Assembly (NCBI GenBank): GCA_964550025.1
Contig: CAZJYI010000040.1
Span: 1 to 64,000 of the forward strand
Length of the DNA stretch: 64,000 nt
Reading direction: 5' to 3'
Source: CAZJYI01 sp964550025
Lineage (GTDB): Bacteria; Verrucomicrobiota; Kiritimatiellia; UBA8416; CAYOBW01
In this document: positions 17,403-26,612 of the stretch, in pieces
How positions within the stretch are numbered: the first letter of the stretch is position 1
Layout: every line of letters begins with the position of its first letter
The notes under the pieces: model-generated
The model's input: only the letters and a program-made list of their open reading frames with translations
Database searches by the model: none
What the model was told of the DNA's origin: nothing
Made by a program: the position numbers and the translations under genes

Positions 17403-20400
17403 TCAGGGCTTCTTCACCTGCAACCGGTAGAACGGACCCCGCGACGGCACGTTCGTGTCCGTCAACGAATCCGCGCCGCCCGCGCCCGTCTTCACGGTGA
17501 TCAGTGACCAGCGATCAGTGATAAGTGAGGCGCGGCCGTGCAGGGAGTAGAAACGCACAGGCGAGGAGTCAAACGCGATCACCGCCGGCGATGACTTGGA
17601 AACGCCCGTAATGCGGAACACGCTGTCCGCATCCCGCGGGTCTGTGTCGGCGATGGTCTCGTCGAAGTCGCTCATCGAATCGCCGTCGGTATCGGCCACA
17701 CGGCTCAAGTACTCGTAGCAACCCATGTCAACCGTCGCCACGCGGTCGGCGTCGCCGTCGAGCGGACGGGGCGTGCCGTCGAGGTCGACGGCGACGGCGG
17801 CCAGGTCTGTGCCCGTATCGATGCATGGCGACCCGCCTGCGGCGGAGAGCCGATAGCTGCCTCCGCCCACGAACTGTGGATCGGTCGTGGTGGAGGAGTA
17901 CTGGATCACGCCGGCACCGTAGGTGTTGCTGCCCGATGAAACCGCCGTGTTGTCGTAGACGATGCCGTTTATGCAGGTTGCACCCGCCCCGAAGTAGATG
18001 CCGCCGCCCACGTTGCCGGCTCTGTTGTCGGCTATGGTGCAGTTCTCGATTCTTGCGCCAGGGGCAGTGGAGCGAACGCACACGCCGCCGCCCTTGTCCG
18101 TACAGGCGTTGTCCACGACCAGGCAGTTGCGCGCCGTGCCGCCGCTCCAGAAGAAGAGCCCGCCGCCATCGCCGCTGCTGCCCGGAGCCGTGTTGTTGCG
18201 CACAATGCAGCGTTCGAGCAACCCGTCGGTGTGCAGGTGCACGCCACCGCCGCCGTAGACACCGGTAGGGGAGGCCGTATTGCCTTCGATGACGCAATCG
18301 ACGATGTGGCCGCCATAGTGGAGGTCGGCCCCGCCGCCGGTCACGTTGGCCGAGCATCCGCGGATCAGGCAGTTGGACACCGTGCCGCCGCGCGACAAGA
18401 AGACCCCGCCGCCGCGCTGGTAGGCGCCCCAGTCCCCCGATGTCTGCGTGTGCCCGTTGGTGATCGTGAATCCGGCCAGCAGACCGTCCGAGATGTAGAC
18501 GCACCGCGCCGCCAGCGGGCCGTTGTCCCCAGCGTCCGAAGCGCCGACGATGAGGGTGTCGGCAGGTCCATTGACGGACGACACGAGGATGTCCTTCTCT
18601 ATCGCGATGCGGTTGGTGAAGCCCTGGCCGTGCACCACGACGCCGCCCGTATCGTATACGCCGTTGGAGACCAGTACCGAGTCGCCCGCCGACGCCGTCT
18701 CGACGGCATCCTGCAGCACGTGGGCGGCCGTCGCCCAGTTGGTGTACGGCCAGGTACTGCCCCCGCCCGGTGAAGCGTAGTGCATGGGCGAATCGTCGCC
18801 GTGCTCCATCGTACGCGTGATAGTGACGGTATCGCTGGCAACCGCGCCCACCGAGTTACTGCCCCACACCGTGATGGCGTTGCCGCCGGGGTCCAGACCG
18901 ATACCCGCAACCGTCCACGGGGTTACGGCCGAAAACGTGTTGCCCGCACGGGTCAGGGCATTGGTCCACCTCATCAGGCCGACCACAGACGTGCTTTTCC
19001 ACCCACCGATGGTGCAGGTCGTGGTCTGGTAGGCCACGGTGGCGTTGTCATTCGTGATGTCCAGCATGGGCCACGGGATGTACTCGTAGGCGCCCAGATC
19101 CACCGTGCCGTCGGCAATGCGCTGGCAGCCGTCCAGGTCAAGTGCCATTGTTGCATGGGCGTTGTTACCCGCATTCACGCAGGGGGAATCCCGGCGCAGA
19201 CGGTAGTTGCCGCCGACGGCATCTACAAACCGCGGGGCGTCCGTAATGCAATTGCCCCCCAGGGCCGGTATCGTGCAGTTGTAGTCGTACGTCGAGGCCC
19301 CGTCACGCACATTGGCGTTGGCCGGAGCCGTGTTGGAGTAGATCACGCAGTTGTGAACTTTGGCAATCCGGCTGGCCCAGAAACCGCCCGCCTGCTCCCC
19401 GGCCTCGTTGCCCGCGATCGTGCAGCCCACGACGGCTGACATGTCCTGCCCGAATACGCCGCCGCCCCGCCAGCCGCACGTGTTGTCGGCCACGAGGCAG
19501 TTGATCAGGCTGCCGCGGATCGTCCATACGCCGCCGCCGCCGTCGTCGGCCGTGTTGCCGACGATCTCGCAGTGCTCGAGGGTTCCCCCGCCGTTGATGA
19601 TCACGCCTCCGCCGTCGTACTGCGTGGCCTCGTTATTCGCAATACGGCACCACCGGGCCACGCCACCGCGGTCGAAGTCGAGTCCGCCGGCGTTCGCCGC
19701 CGTGTTGCTCTCGATGATCGAGTCGACCAGGAGTCCCCCTCCGTCGAAGTACACGCCGGCCGCATAGTACGACGCACATCCAGTCACCACACAGTTGGTC
19801 ACCGTTCCGCCGCCGTCGAGGTAGGCGCCCGCGCCCCGCTTGTCCACGGCACCCCCGATCCGTACGCCGTGTCCCTCCGTCAACGTGAAGCCGTCGAGCA
19901 CGGCGCCGGGGGTCAGGTAGGCGCAACGCACGGCGGAATAGCCCTCCGGGCCGTTCCCGACGATCAGGGTGTCCGCGGGGCCGTTCACGCTGCGAACCGT
20001 CACGGGCTTGGTCAGCAGCACGCGGTTGGTCAGTACCAGGTCCTCCATGGTCACGCCGCCCGCGTCGTACACCCCGTTGGTCGCCAGCACGGTATCGTTG
20101 CTCGACGCCACATCTACGGCCTCCTGGATCGTGTGCGCCGCCGTGGTCCAGTTGGTATACGGCCACGCGGACGCGGGACTGTTGGTCCAGACGTAGTGCA
20201 GGGGCGAATCGCCGCCGTGCTCGACCAGGCGCGTGATGGTCACGCTGTCACTGGGCTGCTCGCCCTGGCTGCCGAACCCGGACACGGTGATCGTGTTTGC
20301 TCCCCATCCGAGGGGAACGGGAACCGACCAGGGCGACTCGGCCGGAAACGTGCCGGAATCTCCCGTGCCGCTGTTGGACCACTCCATTGTACCGACGACC

Positions 20401-23400
20401 GGCCCCGAGTTGGTCCCGCCGACAATCACGCTCGCCACCTCGCCAAACACGGTTGCGTTCTCGTTGGTGACGTGAATCGACGGCGGCCAGTACTCGTAGG
20501 CGCCCAGATCGACCGTTCCAGAAAGACGCGGGTTGTGATCCAGATCGAGCGGCATGGCCGCACGGGCGGTGTTGCCCGTGTCGATGCAGGGCGAGTAATA
20601 CCGCAGGCGGAAGTCGCCGTTCCGGTTTACGAAGTCCGGGTTGTCGTAGAAACAGTCGCGGTATTTCGAGGTCCACATGCGGTCCTTGGTGGTGAGTGTG
20701 TTGTAGACGCGGGTCTGCTGGCCGCCGGCGTACGTCTCGAAGGTCTTGCCAAAGATCGTGTTTTTGTAGACGACGCAGTTGTACACGGGCCCGCCGTCCC
20801 ACAGGTCGAGCCCCGCGGCCTCGTTGGTGTAGTACCCCTGGTCCGTCGCCGTGTTATAGGCGATGGTACAGTTGACGACCGGACCGCACTCGTACCAGTA
20901 GACCCCGCCGATGTACTCGACGGCGGAGTTGTCGGCCACCAGGCAGTTTTCCAGGCTGGTAGCCGTCGTTCCGTGATCGTCGCTGAAGCCGCGCACACCG
21001 CCGCCGTAGTTGGCCTCATTGTCCACAACGGTGCAGCGGACAACCTTTCCCGTCTCGTAAACGTAGACACCGCCGCCGCTGCCGCCATTCTCGTTGACGG
21101 CGCTATTGTCATGGATGAGGCAGTCGATCAGCAAGCCGCCCCCGTACAGGGCTACCCCGCCCCCCCAGTAGTCGGCCCAGCAGTCGGTGACGATGCAGTT
21201 CGTCACCGTCCCCCCCGCCTCGAGATAGGCGCCGCCGCCGGTCCGCTCGCGGCTGAGACTGCCGTAGTCCAAGGTGTGGCCTCCCCGTAGCGTGAAGCCG
21301 CTGAGTACGGCTCCCGCCTGGAGATAGGCGCAGCGGATTCCATCCTGGCTGTCGCTGCTGTACCTGCCCTTGATGACCGTGACGTCAGGCCCGTTCACGC
21401 TCTGTACCGTGAGGACCTTGTTGATCATCACGCGATTCAGCGCACTACGCCCCGGCCGCCTCGCGCCGCCGCTGTCGTAGAGACCGTCCGCGACCCAGAC
21501 GACACCGCTGCTTGCCGCCGCGTTCACCGCGCTCTGCATCACCGTTGCGGCCGTGGCCCAGTTGGTATAGGGGGCGACGTTGCCGCCGGTCAGCGAAACG
21601 TAGTGCACGGAAGGCGGCATGGGGTCGCCGGTCCGCACGATCGTCACGCTGTTGCTTCCGGCTTGCCCTACGGCGTTGGTGCCCCACACCGTGACCAGGT
21701 TTTCCCCCATCGCCAGCGGAACGCCTACGGCCTGCCAGGTGCTGGCAGCGGCAAAGAGGCCGGCAGCGCCCTGGGCGGCATTGCTCCACCCCATGTTGCC
21801 GACCATCCCGCCGTCGGCCGTGCCGCCGAGCGTACAGGCATCCACCTCGGCATAGACGCGCGTGTTATCGACGGGCGGATCGGTGATGACCACGCTGGGC
21901 GGGCTCTTCGAGGCCTCGGCCGTATTGCCGTAGACCCCCATGTTGGCGCGGTAGCCGTGGGGTACCGGCTCATTGCCATAGCCGGCGGCCGGGGCGGCGG
22001 CATCGATGGAGGGGCTGTCCACGGCGTCGCCCAGCCAGCTCCCGGCCGAGGGGGCCCATCGCCCGCCACGGCTCTTCACGTGGAAGTCGCCGTTCGCGGC
22101 ATCCGCGAACAACGGGTCGTCCCCGATGTTCCCCGTGCCACCGGGCCTGGGGTAGGCGCAGCTATAGCGGAAGCTGCCGCCCTGGTAGTCCCTGTACGCG
22201 CGTGCGGAGTTGCCGTACACGATGGAGTCGCGTACCGTGCTGCCATGGGTCCCCCCGCCCAGGTCGGCCGCATGGTTCTCGCTGATCGTCGACTGACGAA
22301 TGGTGCAGGCGTATACGCCCCCGCCGTCGTCGCCGGCCGTGTTGCCGTAGAGCAGACAGTGGATCAGCGTGCCGCTGCCGGGGCCGTACACCCCGCCGCC
22401 GTCGCGGTCGGCCCCGTTGCCGGTCACGATGCAGTTGGTCAGCGTGCCCGTGCCATCCAGCAGCGCACCACCCCCGCAACGGTTGTTCACGGCGTCCCCC
22501 GCGGTCCACGTATGTCCGTTGGTCAATGTGAAGCCCGAGACAACCGCACCGTCCGAGACATACGCGCAGCGCACCGCCGCCGGTCCGTGTCCGCCGCCGT
22601 CGGACAGACCGAGAATCGAGGTGCGGGACGGGCCGTTCATGCTCTGCACCGTCACGGCCCGCGCAATGCAGACCCGGTTCGTCAGCCCGCCCCCAGGGGT
22701 CGCCGCACCGCCGCTGTCGTAGACCCCGTTGGTCACCAGCACACTGTCGCCGCCGGACGCGGCATCCACCGCATCCTGGATACGCGCGGCCGCCGTGGCC
22801 CAGCTCGTGTAGGGCCAGACGGCTGTCCCACCCGGCGAAACGTAGTGCAGCGGCGAATTCCCCCCGTGCTCGGTTGTCTGGCGGATCGTCACGCTCGCGC
22901 TCGCCGTGCCATTGAGAGTATTCGTGCCCGACACCCTGATGATGTTGTCCCCCGATTCGAGCGGGATATCCACTACCTGCCAGGTGCCGGACGCCGCGAA
23001 CGTCCCCGAAGCGCCCTGCGCGGCATTGCTCCACGCCATCTCGCCGATCACACCGTCATGCGTCGTGCCCTCCACGGTGTAGGTAGTCACATTCGTGTAG
23101 ACGTAGAGGTCGGCGGCAGGATCGGTGATGAGGATCTTCGGCGGCGTTCTCGAGGCCTCCGCCGTATTGCCGTAGAAGCCCATGTTCGCACGTCCGCCGT
23201 TGGGCATAGGCTCTTTGCCGTAGTCGGCGGCCGGATCCGCCGCATCGATGCAGGGACTGTTGACCGTGTCAATCCGCCAGTTGGTCGTCGCTGGGTCCCA
23301 GGAGCCACCCCGGCTCATCAAGCGGAAATCTCCGTTCGCGGGATCCACGAAGCGCGGATCGTCGGTGATGTTCCCCGTCCCCCCCGGGTCGAACGTCATG

Positions 23401-24200
23401 CAGCAGTAATCAACGCTCGGGGCAGGGGCCGACGACCCGAAGTTCGGGTCACCGCCGCTGATGCCCATGTTGCCGTACACGATCGTGTTTCTTAACGTTC
23501 CGCCAATCAGGCAGAACACCCCGCCGCCGAGCTGGGCCGTGTTGCCCGAGATGGTGCAGTATTCCACTGTGGTACCACGGTGAGTGAATATGCCGCCGCC
23601 CTCGTAGCTCGAGTTGCCCGACAGCAGGCAGTGTTCCAGAGAGCCGCCATGATCAAGGTACACCCCGCCCCCTTTGTCGTCGGCGACGTTGCCGGAGATA
23701 GTACAGTACTTCAATGTGCCGCCCCTATCGAAGAGCGCACCGGCGCCGTCATGGCTGGTGCAGCCAACGATCACGCAGTTGCTGACGACACTGCCGACCC
23801 CCAAGTGCAGGCCCCCTCCGTGAGCGAAAGTGTCCAGCAGTCCGTTTGTCAGCGTGAAGCCCTCCATTGCGCACGGAGCCGCCAGGTGAACACATCGGAT
23901 ATCGGTACTGCCGACAATGGTGGTGTAATCCGGCCCGTTGACGCTCCGCAACGTCAGGGGACGAACGGCCTTCACACGGTTCGCACCCATCCCCCCGGCG
24001 TCGTACACTCCATTCGTGACAAGCACCGTATCGTTGCTCGCCGCCGCGTTCACCGCCCCCTGGATGGTATGGAACGCGTTCGACCACGCCGTCCCCGGCC
24101 CGTTCGTCGGACTCCCGCCATCGACATAGACCGTCGCGCCCCACCCCACGCCCGCACACACCAACAGCAAAACAACACAACAATTCAGCGCGTTTCTCAT
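17403..24200 (-). CDS. Giant secreted multi-module beta-helix protein (2,265 aa)
   Basis: Start at the ATG at 24200, which follows GGGAGGGTGATACG and opens a signal peptide (MRNALNCCVVLLLVCAGVGWG, then ATVYVDGGSP). The protein is five parallel beta-helix (pectin-lyase-like) modules, starting near 24140, 22850, 21608, 20205 and 18785. Each has an HYVS..PYTNWATAA..IQDAV opening, a VTNGVYDSGG turn, a VRSVNGP strand, coils rich in NCxIxGNxAxxGGGVY, and an 'SPCIDAG...DLGAYEY' close. Ig-like linkers (GTNAVGQAGSNSVTI type) join them. A calcium-loop segment DTDGDSMSDFDETIADTDP and a C-terminal domain ending GPFYRLQVKKP follow. It is probably exported by type II secretion and surface-exposed; adhesion, polysaccharide binding or lyase activity cannot be told apart from sequence. 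The GG-rich coils recall chlamydial Pmp proteins, but there is no autotransporter barrel. Confidence 0.9.
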   Translation of the reverse strand: MRNALNCCVVLLLVCAGVGWGATVYVDGGSPTNGPGTAWSNAFHTIQGAVNAAASNDTVLVTNGVYDAGGMGANRVKAVRPLTLRSVNGPDYTTIVGSTDIRCVHLAAPCAMEGFTLTNGLLDTFAHGGGLHLGVGSVVSNCVIVGCTSHDGAGALFDRGGTLKYCTISGNVADDKGGGVYLDHGGSLEHCLLSGNSSYEGGGIFTHRGTTVEYCTISGNTAQLGGGVFCLIGGTLRNTIVYGNMGISGGDPNFGSSAPAPSVDYCCMTFDPGGTGNITDDPRFVDPANGDFRLMSRGGSWDPATTNWRIDTVNSPCIDAADPAADYGKEPMPNGGRANMGFYGNTAEASRTPPKILITDPAADLYVYTNVTTYTVEGTTHDGVIGEMAWSNAAQGASGTFAASGTWQVVDIPLESGDNIIRVSGTNTLNGTASASVTIRQTTEHGGNSPLHYVSPGGTAVWPYTSWATAAARIQDAVDAASGGDSVLVTNGVYDSGGAATPGGGLTNRVCIARAVTVQSMNGPSRTSILGLSDGGGHGPAAVRCAYVSDGAVVSGFTLTNGHTWTAGDAVNNRCGGGALLDGTGTLTNCIVTGNGADRDGGGVYGPGSGTLIHCLLYGNTAGDDGGGVYACTIRQSTISENHAADLGGGTHGSTVRDSIVYGNSARAYRDYQGGSFRYSCAYPRPGGTGNIGDDPLFADAANGDFHVKSRGGRWAPSAGSWLGDAVDSPSIDAAAPAAGYGNEPVPHGYRANMGVYGNTAEASKSPPSVVITDPPVDNTRVYAEVDACTLGGTADGGMVGNMGWSNAAQGAAGLFAAASTWQAVGVPLAMGENLVTVWGTNAVGQAGSNSVTIVRTGDPMPPSVHYVSLTGGNVAPYTNWATAATVMQSAVNAAASSGVVWVADGLYDSGGARRPGRSALNRVMINKVLTVQSVNGPDVTVIKGRYSSDSQDGIRCAYLQAGAVLSGFTLRGGHTLDYGSLSRERTGGGAYLEAGGTVTNCIVTDCWADYWGGGVALYGGGLLIDCLIHDNSAVNENGGSGGGVYVYETGKVVRCTVVDNEANYGGGVRGFSDDHGTTATSLENCLVADNSAVEYIGGVYWYECGPVVNCTIAYNTATDQGYYTNEAAGLDLWDGGPVYNCVVYKNTIFGKTFETYAGGQQTRVYNTLTTKDRMWTSKYRDCFYDNPDFVNRNGDFRLRYYSPCIDTGNTARAAMPLDLDHNPRLSGTVDLGAYEYWPPSIHVTNENATVFGEVASVIVGGTNSGPVVGTMEWSNSGTGDSGTFPAESPWSVPVPLGWGANTITVSGFGSQGEQPSDSVTITRLVEHGGDSPLHYVWTNSPASAWPYTNWTTAAHTIQEAVDVASSNDTVLATNGVYDAGGVTMEDLVLTNRVLLTKPVTVRSVNGPADTLIVGNGPEGYSAVRCAYLTPGAVLDGFTLTEGHGVRIGGAVDKRGAGAYLDGGGTVTNCVVTGCASYYAAGVYFDGGGLLVDSIIESNTAANAGGLDFDRGGVARWCRIANNEATQYDGGGVIINGGGTLEHCEIVGNTADDGGGGVWTIRGSLINCLVADNTCGWRGGGVFGQDMSAVVGCTIAGNEAGEQAGGFWASRIAKVHNCVIYSNTAPANANVRDGASTYDYNCTIPALGGNCITDAPRFVDAVGGNYRLRRDSPCVNAGNNAHATMALDLDGCQRIADGTVDLGAYEYIPWPMLDITNDNATVAYQTTTCTIGGWKSTSVVGLMRWTNALTRAGNTFSAVTPWTVAGIGLDPGGNAITVWGSNSVGAVASDTVTITRTMEHGDDSPMHYASPGGGSTWPYTNWATAAHVLQDAVETASAGDSVLVSNGVYDTGGVVVHGQGFTNRIAIEKDILVSSVNGPADTLIVGASDAGDNGPLAARCVYISDGLLAGFTITNGHTQTSGDWGAYQRGGGVFLSRGGTVSNCLIRGCSANVTGGGADLHYGGHIVDCVIEGNTASPTGVYGGGGVHLHTDGLLERCIVRNNTAPGSSGDGGGLFFWSGGTARNCLVVDNACTDKGGGVCVRSTAPGARIENCTIADNRAGNVGGGIYFGAGATCINGIVYDNTAVSSGSNTYGAGVIQYSSTTTDPQFVGGGSYRLSAAGGSPCIDTGTDLAAVAVDLDGTPRPLDGDADRVATVDMGCYEYLSRVADTDGDSMSDFDETIADTDPRDADSVFRITGVSKSSPAVIAFDSSPVRFYSLHGRASLITDRWSLITVKTGAGGADSLTDTNVPSRGPFYRLQVKKP
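17710..18670 (-). repeat. Beta-helix cassette X, copy 1
   Basis: Last beta-helix module of the 17403-24200 gene, marked by the peptides FTITNGHTQTSGDWGAYQRG, SNCLIRGCSANVTGGGAD, LFFWSGGTARNCLV and RSTAPGARIENCTI. Closely related copies lie at 29275-30245 and 37720-38665 in two other giant genes; DNA similarity is clear by eye. Boundaries are approximate. Confidence 0.75.
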
Positions 24201-24247
24201 CGTATCACCCTCCCAACAGCGTTCCTCGTCTGAGGGAGAGAATAGCG
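24201..24247 (-). promoter_or_regulatory. 5' leader shared with the 50580-50682 relic
   Basis: The bases just upstream of the 24200 start (plus strand: cg-atcaccctc next to the start codon, then gttcctcgt about 20 bases away) recur upstream of the gene relic at 50580-50682. The block includes the GAGGGTGAT ribosome-binding site. No clear -35/-10 pair was identified, so this is called a conserved leader rather than a promoter. Confidence 0.5.
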
Positions 24248-24358
24248 TCTCACAGCGCGGTTGGCAAACCCTGGACGGCAGTTTCGTAGCGCCCCGCCCT
24301 CTGCAAGATGACACGTAGCCAGTTCTTGTTGCGGAAACGGTTCTGTACGCTCTCAAGT

Positions 24359-24413
24359 AGCCTGCTTCCATGTCGCGCCGAAGCTCGGCGAAGGCGGATG
24401 CCGGAAGCAGGCT
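24359..24413. repeat. Nested hairpin element
   Basis: A perfect 11-bp inverted repeat AGCCTGCTTCC / GGAAGCAGGCT (24359-24369 and 24403-24413) encloses a second perfect hairpin, CGCCGA-AGC-TCGGCG (24376-24390). It lies in the 347-bp stretch between the 24200 start and the regulator fragment at 24548. There is no T run, so a repetitive palindromic element is more likely than a terminator. Confidence 0.7.
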
Positions 24414-24445
24414 GAAACCGGCACGAAAACGTGTCGTCAGCGGGA

Positions 24446-24470
24446 AGCCCGCGTTCGGCAACCGCGGGCT
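24446..24470. repeat. Short hairpin
   Basis: Perfect 8-bp stem AGCCCGCG / CGCGGGCT with a 9-base loop, 33 bp beyond the nested hairpin at 24359-24413 and before the regulator fragment. No T tract follows. The rest of 24248-24547 shows no gene. Confidence 0.6.
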
Positions 24471-24547
24471 ACTGGCTTTCCGCAACAGGAACTAGCGACC
24501 ATGTCCGATGCGCGCATCCCGCGTAACGCCGCGCTCCTGCCGGGCGC

Positions 24548-24823
24548 TTGCAGGGCCTGTCGGGATGTGATCAGGCAACGCAGACCCGGCGCCCGCTCGA
24601 GCAGGGCGATCAGGAATTGCGCTCCGCCGGGCAGGAGATGTTCGAGGTTGTCGGCGACCAGAAGCCCCGCATCGGCACTCAACGCCTCGACGATCTGCTC
24701 CAGGGGCTGCGCACCCGCCGTTGTTCCCGGGAACATGGCTCGAAGGACGCTGTCCGGCACCGCACCGGAGTCGGCCAACGCGGCGAGAGACGCGAACCAC
24801 ACCGCCCCGTGCACGGCATCCCC
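24548..24823 (-). pseudogene. Fragment of a P-loop transcriptional regulator (LuxR/AfsR-type NB domain)
   Basis: The minus-strand frame reads GAVWFASLAALADSGAVPDS, then EQIVEALSADAGLLVADNLE, then HLLPGGAQFLIALLERAPGL and RCLITSRQAL. This is the Walker B region and following segment (LLVLDNFEHLL...APGLKVLVTSR type) of ATP-binding regulators of the LuxR/SARP/tetratricopeptide kind. The Walker A part, N-terminal output domain and C-terminal repeats are all missing, and nothing in frame on either side matches. It is a decayed remnant, abutting the 3' end of the ATPase gene at 24873. Confidence 0.75.
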
Positions 24824-24872
24824 GCGAGACTGACATGCCCCCGGGCGGGTACCGGACGTCAGGCTTCCCCTT

Positions 24873-26423
24873 TCACGCCCCCACGACGTGCAACGGGCGT
24901 CCCGCGTGTTTCTCGGTCTCCCAGTAGATCCGCTCGTCCCAGCTTTTGCCGGGCGTGCGGTCGAACAGCACCAGCCAGCCTTCATCCGCGCCAAGCTTGT
25001 CGACGTAGTCGGCCAGTTGCCGGAGTCCCTCTGTACGTGACTTCTCCCCGCGCAGGATCTTCAGCTCGACCGGGTAATTGCGCCCGGCATACGTCACGCA
25101 CAGGTCCACACGGCGCGTGCCTGTGGCGAATTCACGGGCAAGGTCGGCGCCGCCGTTCAGGACGCGTTGCAGAAAGGCCATCAGAATCAGGTGCGGCGCC
25201 GCTTCCTTGTACTGGAATCGCTCAATCCAGGCCTCGCTGTTCTCCCGCCAGAACTCCTGAAAACCCTCCAGCAACCCGCACATGTCGATCCACTCGCCAT
25301 CCATCCAACGGTTCTCGTACGTTGGGGATAGATTTTGCTGGATGTTGTAGTTCAGCGTCCGAGCAATGACCTCGCCGTAGATCGGGTTCGCCGGCTGCAG
25401 TACCCCCCGCTCGTCCCGGATCAGCCCCAGGTCACGCGCGTACAGAAAACCGTCACTCAGACGATCAATACTCTCCCCCTCGCCCAACAGGACCGGCTGC
25501 AGTACGCGCCGCACGCGCTCTTCCTTCAGGCGCTCCAGCAGGCTGTCGATATGCGTGTCCCGCCGCAGCATCAGCCGCTGTGCAGCCTCGTCGACCAAGC
25601 CGGCCGTGATCGTCCTGGACCGGTCGTTGCCCAGAATGGTCTCAACCGTTTCCGCGGCCAACGCGTTGACCAGCCACGGCTGTCCCCGGGTCAACTCGAA
25701 TGCCCTCTCCGCGGCACCGGTCGAGAAGCTCTGACGGGTCTCCTCTGTGTGTTGAGCATACAGGGCGGCCACTTCCTCATGTGTGAACCCGCGCAACCCA
25801 AGGGAGGTCTTCACGATATTGAACGGACTGGCGGAACCCAGCGTCGAACTGTCCGACCGAACCTGCGCCTTGTAGTCCCGGATGTCCCGCATCCCCACCA
25901 GGGCCAACGAATGCACAAACGGAATGCGCGAACGGTTGATGTATCCGTCGCGTAGCTGCCGCAGGAACGTGATCAAGGTCTGACCGCAAAGACAGTCCGC
26001 CTCATCGAAGAGGATGACCACCGGGCGGTCGGACTGCTCGCACAGGTTGCCAAGGAAGGCAGTCAACACGTTCGTGGTATCCGCGAAATCGATCGCAACC
26101 GCCCCGACCGACGCTTTGAGGACCGGGTGGTATGACACGTAGCGCAGCAGGGTTCGTACCACCGCCGCAATGCCTCTCTCAGGATCGCTGATTCCCTGCG
26201 CCGTCTCCAACGAGCAATACAGCGCATGGTAGCGTCCAGACGCATTGAGCGCCTGCTCCAAGGCGTTCAGCAGCGTTGTCTTGCCGGTCTGTCTCGCGGC
26301 GTGGATTACAAAAAACTGCTTGCCCTCTATCAGCCCATCGGCCTCGGGACAGCGTTCCCGCGCCGGGAGCATGTAATGCTCGCCGGGTATACATGGTCCG
26401 GCAGTGTTGAACGTACGGGTCAC
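24873..26423 (-). CDS. AAA-type ATPase with a PD-(D/E)XK-like C-terminus
   Basis: 516 residues from a GTG start. N-terminal TRTFNTAGPCIPGEHYMLP is followed by Walker A ARQTGKTT (43-50), Walker B VVILFDEADCL (135-145) and a winged-helix-like middle part. The C-terminal ~85 residues carry a nuclease-type signature: Asp440 in RRVDLCVTYAG, Glu453-x-Lys455 in YPVELKIL, then LRQLADYVDKLGADEGWLVL, which is the arrangement of PD-(D/E)XK folds. Such ATPase/nuclease-like proteins are numerous in some environmental bacteria and archaea and have no established function; a mobile-element or defence role has been suggested for relatives. The gene looks intact. No partner gene is adjacent: it lies between the regulator fragment and an orphan peptide remnant. 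Confidence 0.85.
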   Translation of the reverse strand: MTRTFNTAGPCIPGEHYMLPARERCPEADGLIEGKQFFVIHAARQTGKTTLLNALEQALNASGRYHALYCSLETAQGISDPERGIAAVVRTLLRYVSYHPVLKASVGAVAIDFADTTNVLTAFLGNLCEQSDRPVVILFDEADCLCGQTLITFLRQLRDGYINRSRIPFVHSLALVGMRDIRDYKAQVRSDSSTLGSASPFNIVKTSLGLRGFTHEEVAALYAQHTEETRQSFSTGAAERAFELTRGQPWLVNALAAETVETILGNDRSRTITAGLVDEAAQRLMLRRDTHIDSLLERLKEERVRRVLQPVLLGEGESIDRLSDGFLYARDLGLIRDERGVLQPANPIYGEVIARTLNYNIQQNLSPTYENRWMDGEWIDMCGLLEGFQEFWRENSEAWIERFQYKEAAPHLILMAFLQRVLNGGADLAREFATGTRRVDLCVTYAGRNYPVELKILRGEKSRTEGLRQLADYVDKLGADEGWLVLFDRTPGKSWDERIYWETEKHAGRPLHVVGA

Positions 26424-26502
26424 GGAAGCAGCCTAGCGCACCCGACTTGTTGTTGGCAAGTGTAGAGCAGGCCGGGATTCTGCCGCGCTGCCTGCCTGGA
26501 CG

Positions 26503-26604
26503 GCGCAGCCATCCGTTGCTCGCCCGCAGCATCATCGCCCCCATGCTCAGGTCCGTGATCGAGTTGGAGGTGTAGAGGCCGTACGTGCCGTTCGGAAGCT
26601 GCAT
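26503..26604 (-). pseudogene. Orphan peptide remnant, copy A
   Basis: The minus strand encodes MQLPNGTYGLYTSNS followed by DLSMGAMMLRASNGWLR. The same peptide (YTSNSVLDLSMGAMMLRTSN) is encoded at 49659-49757. Differences between the copies include synonymous changes (GGA/GGG for Gly, AGC/AGT for Ser), so both derive from a translated sequence. Copy A diverges right after GWLR, at a GGACGG motif (26498-26503). The parent protein is not recognised. Confidence 0.55.
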
Positions 26605-26612
26605 GCACTTCT

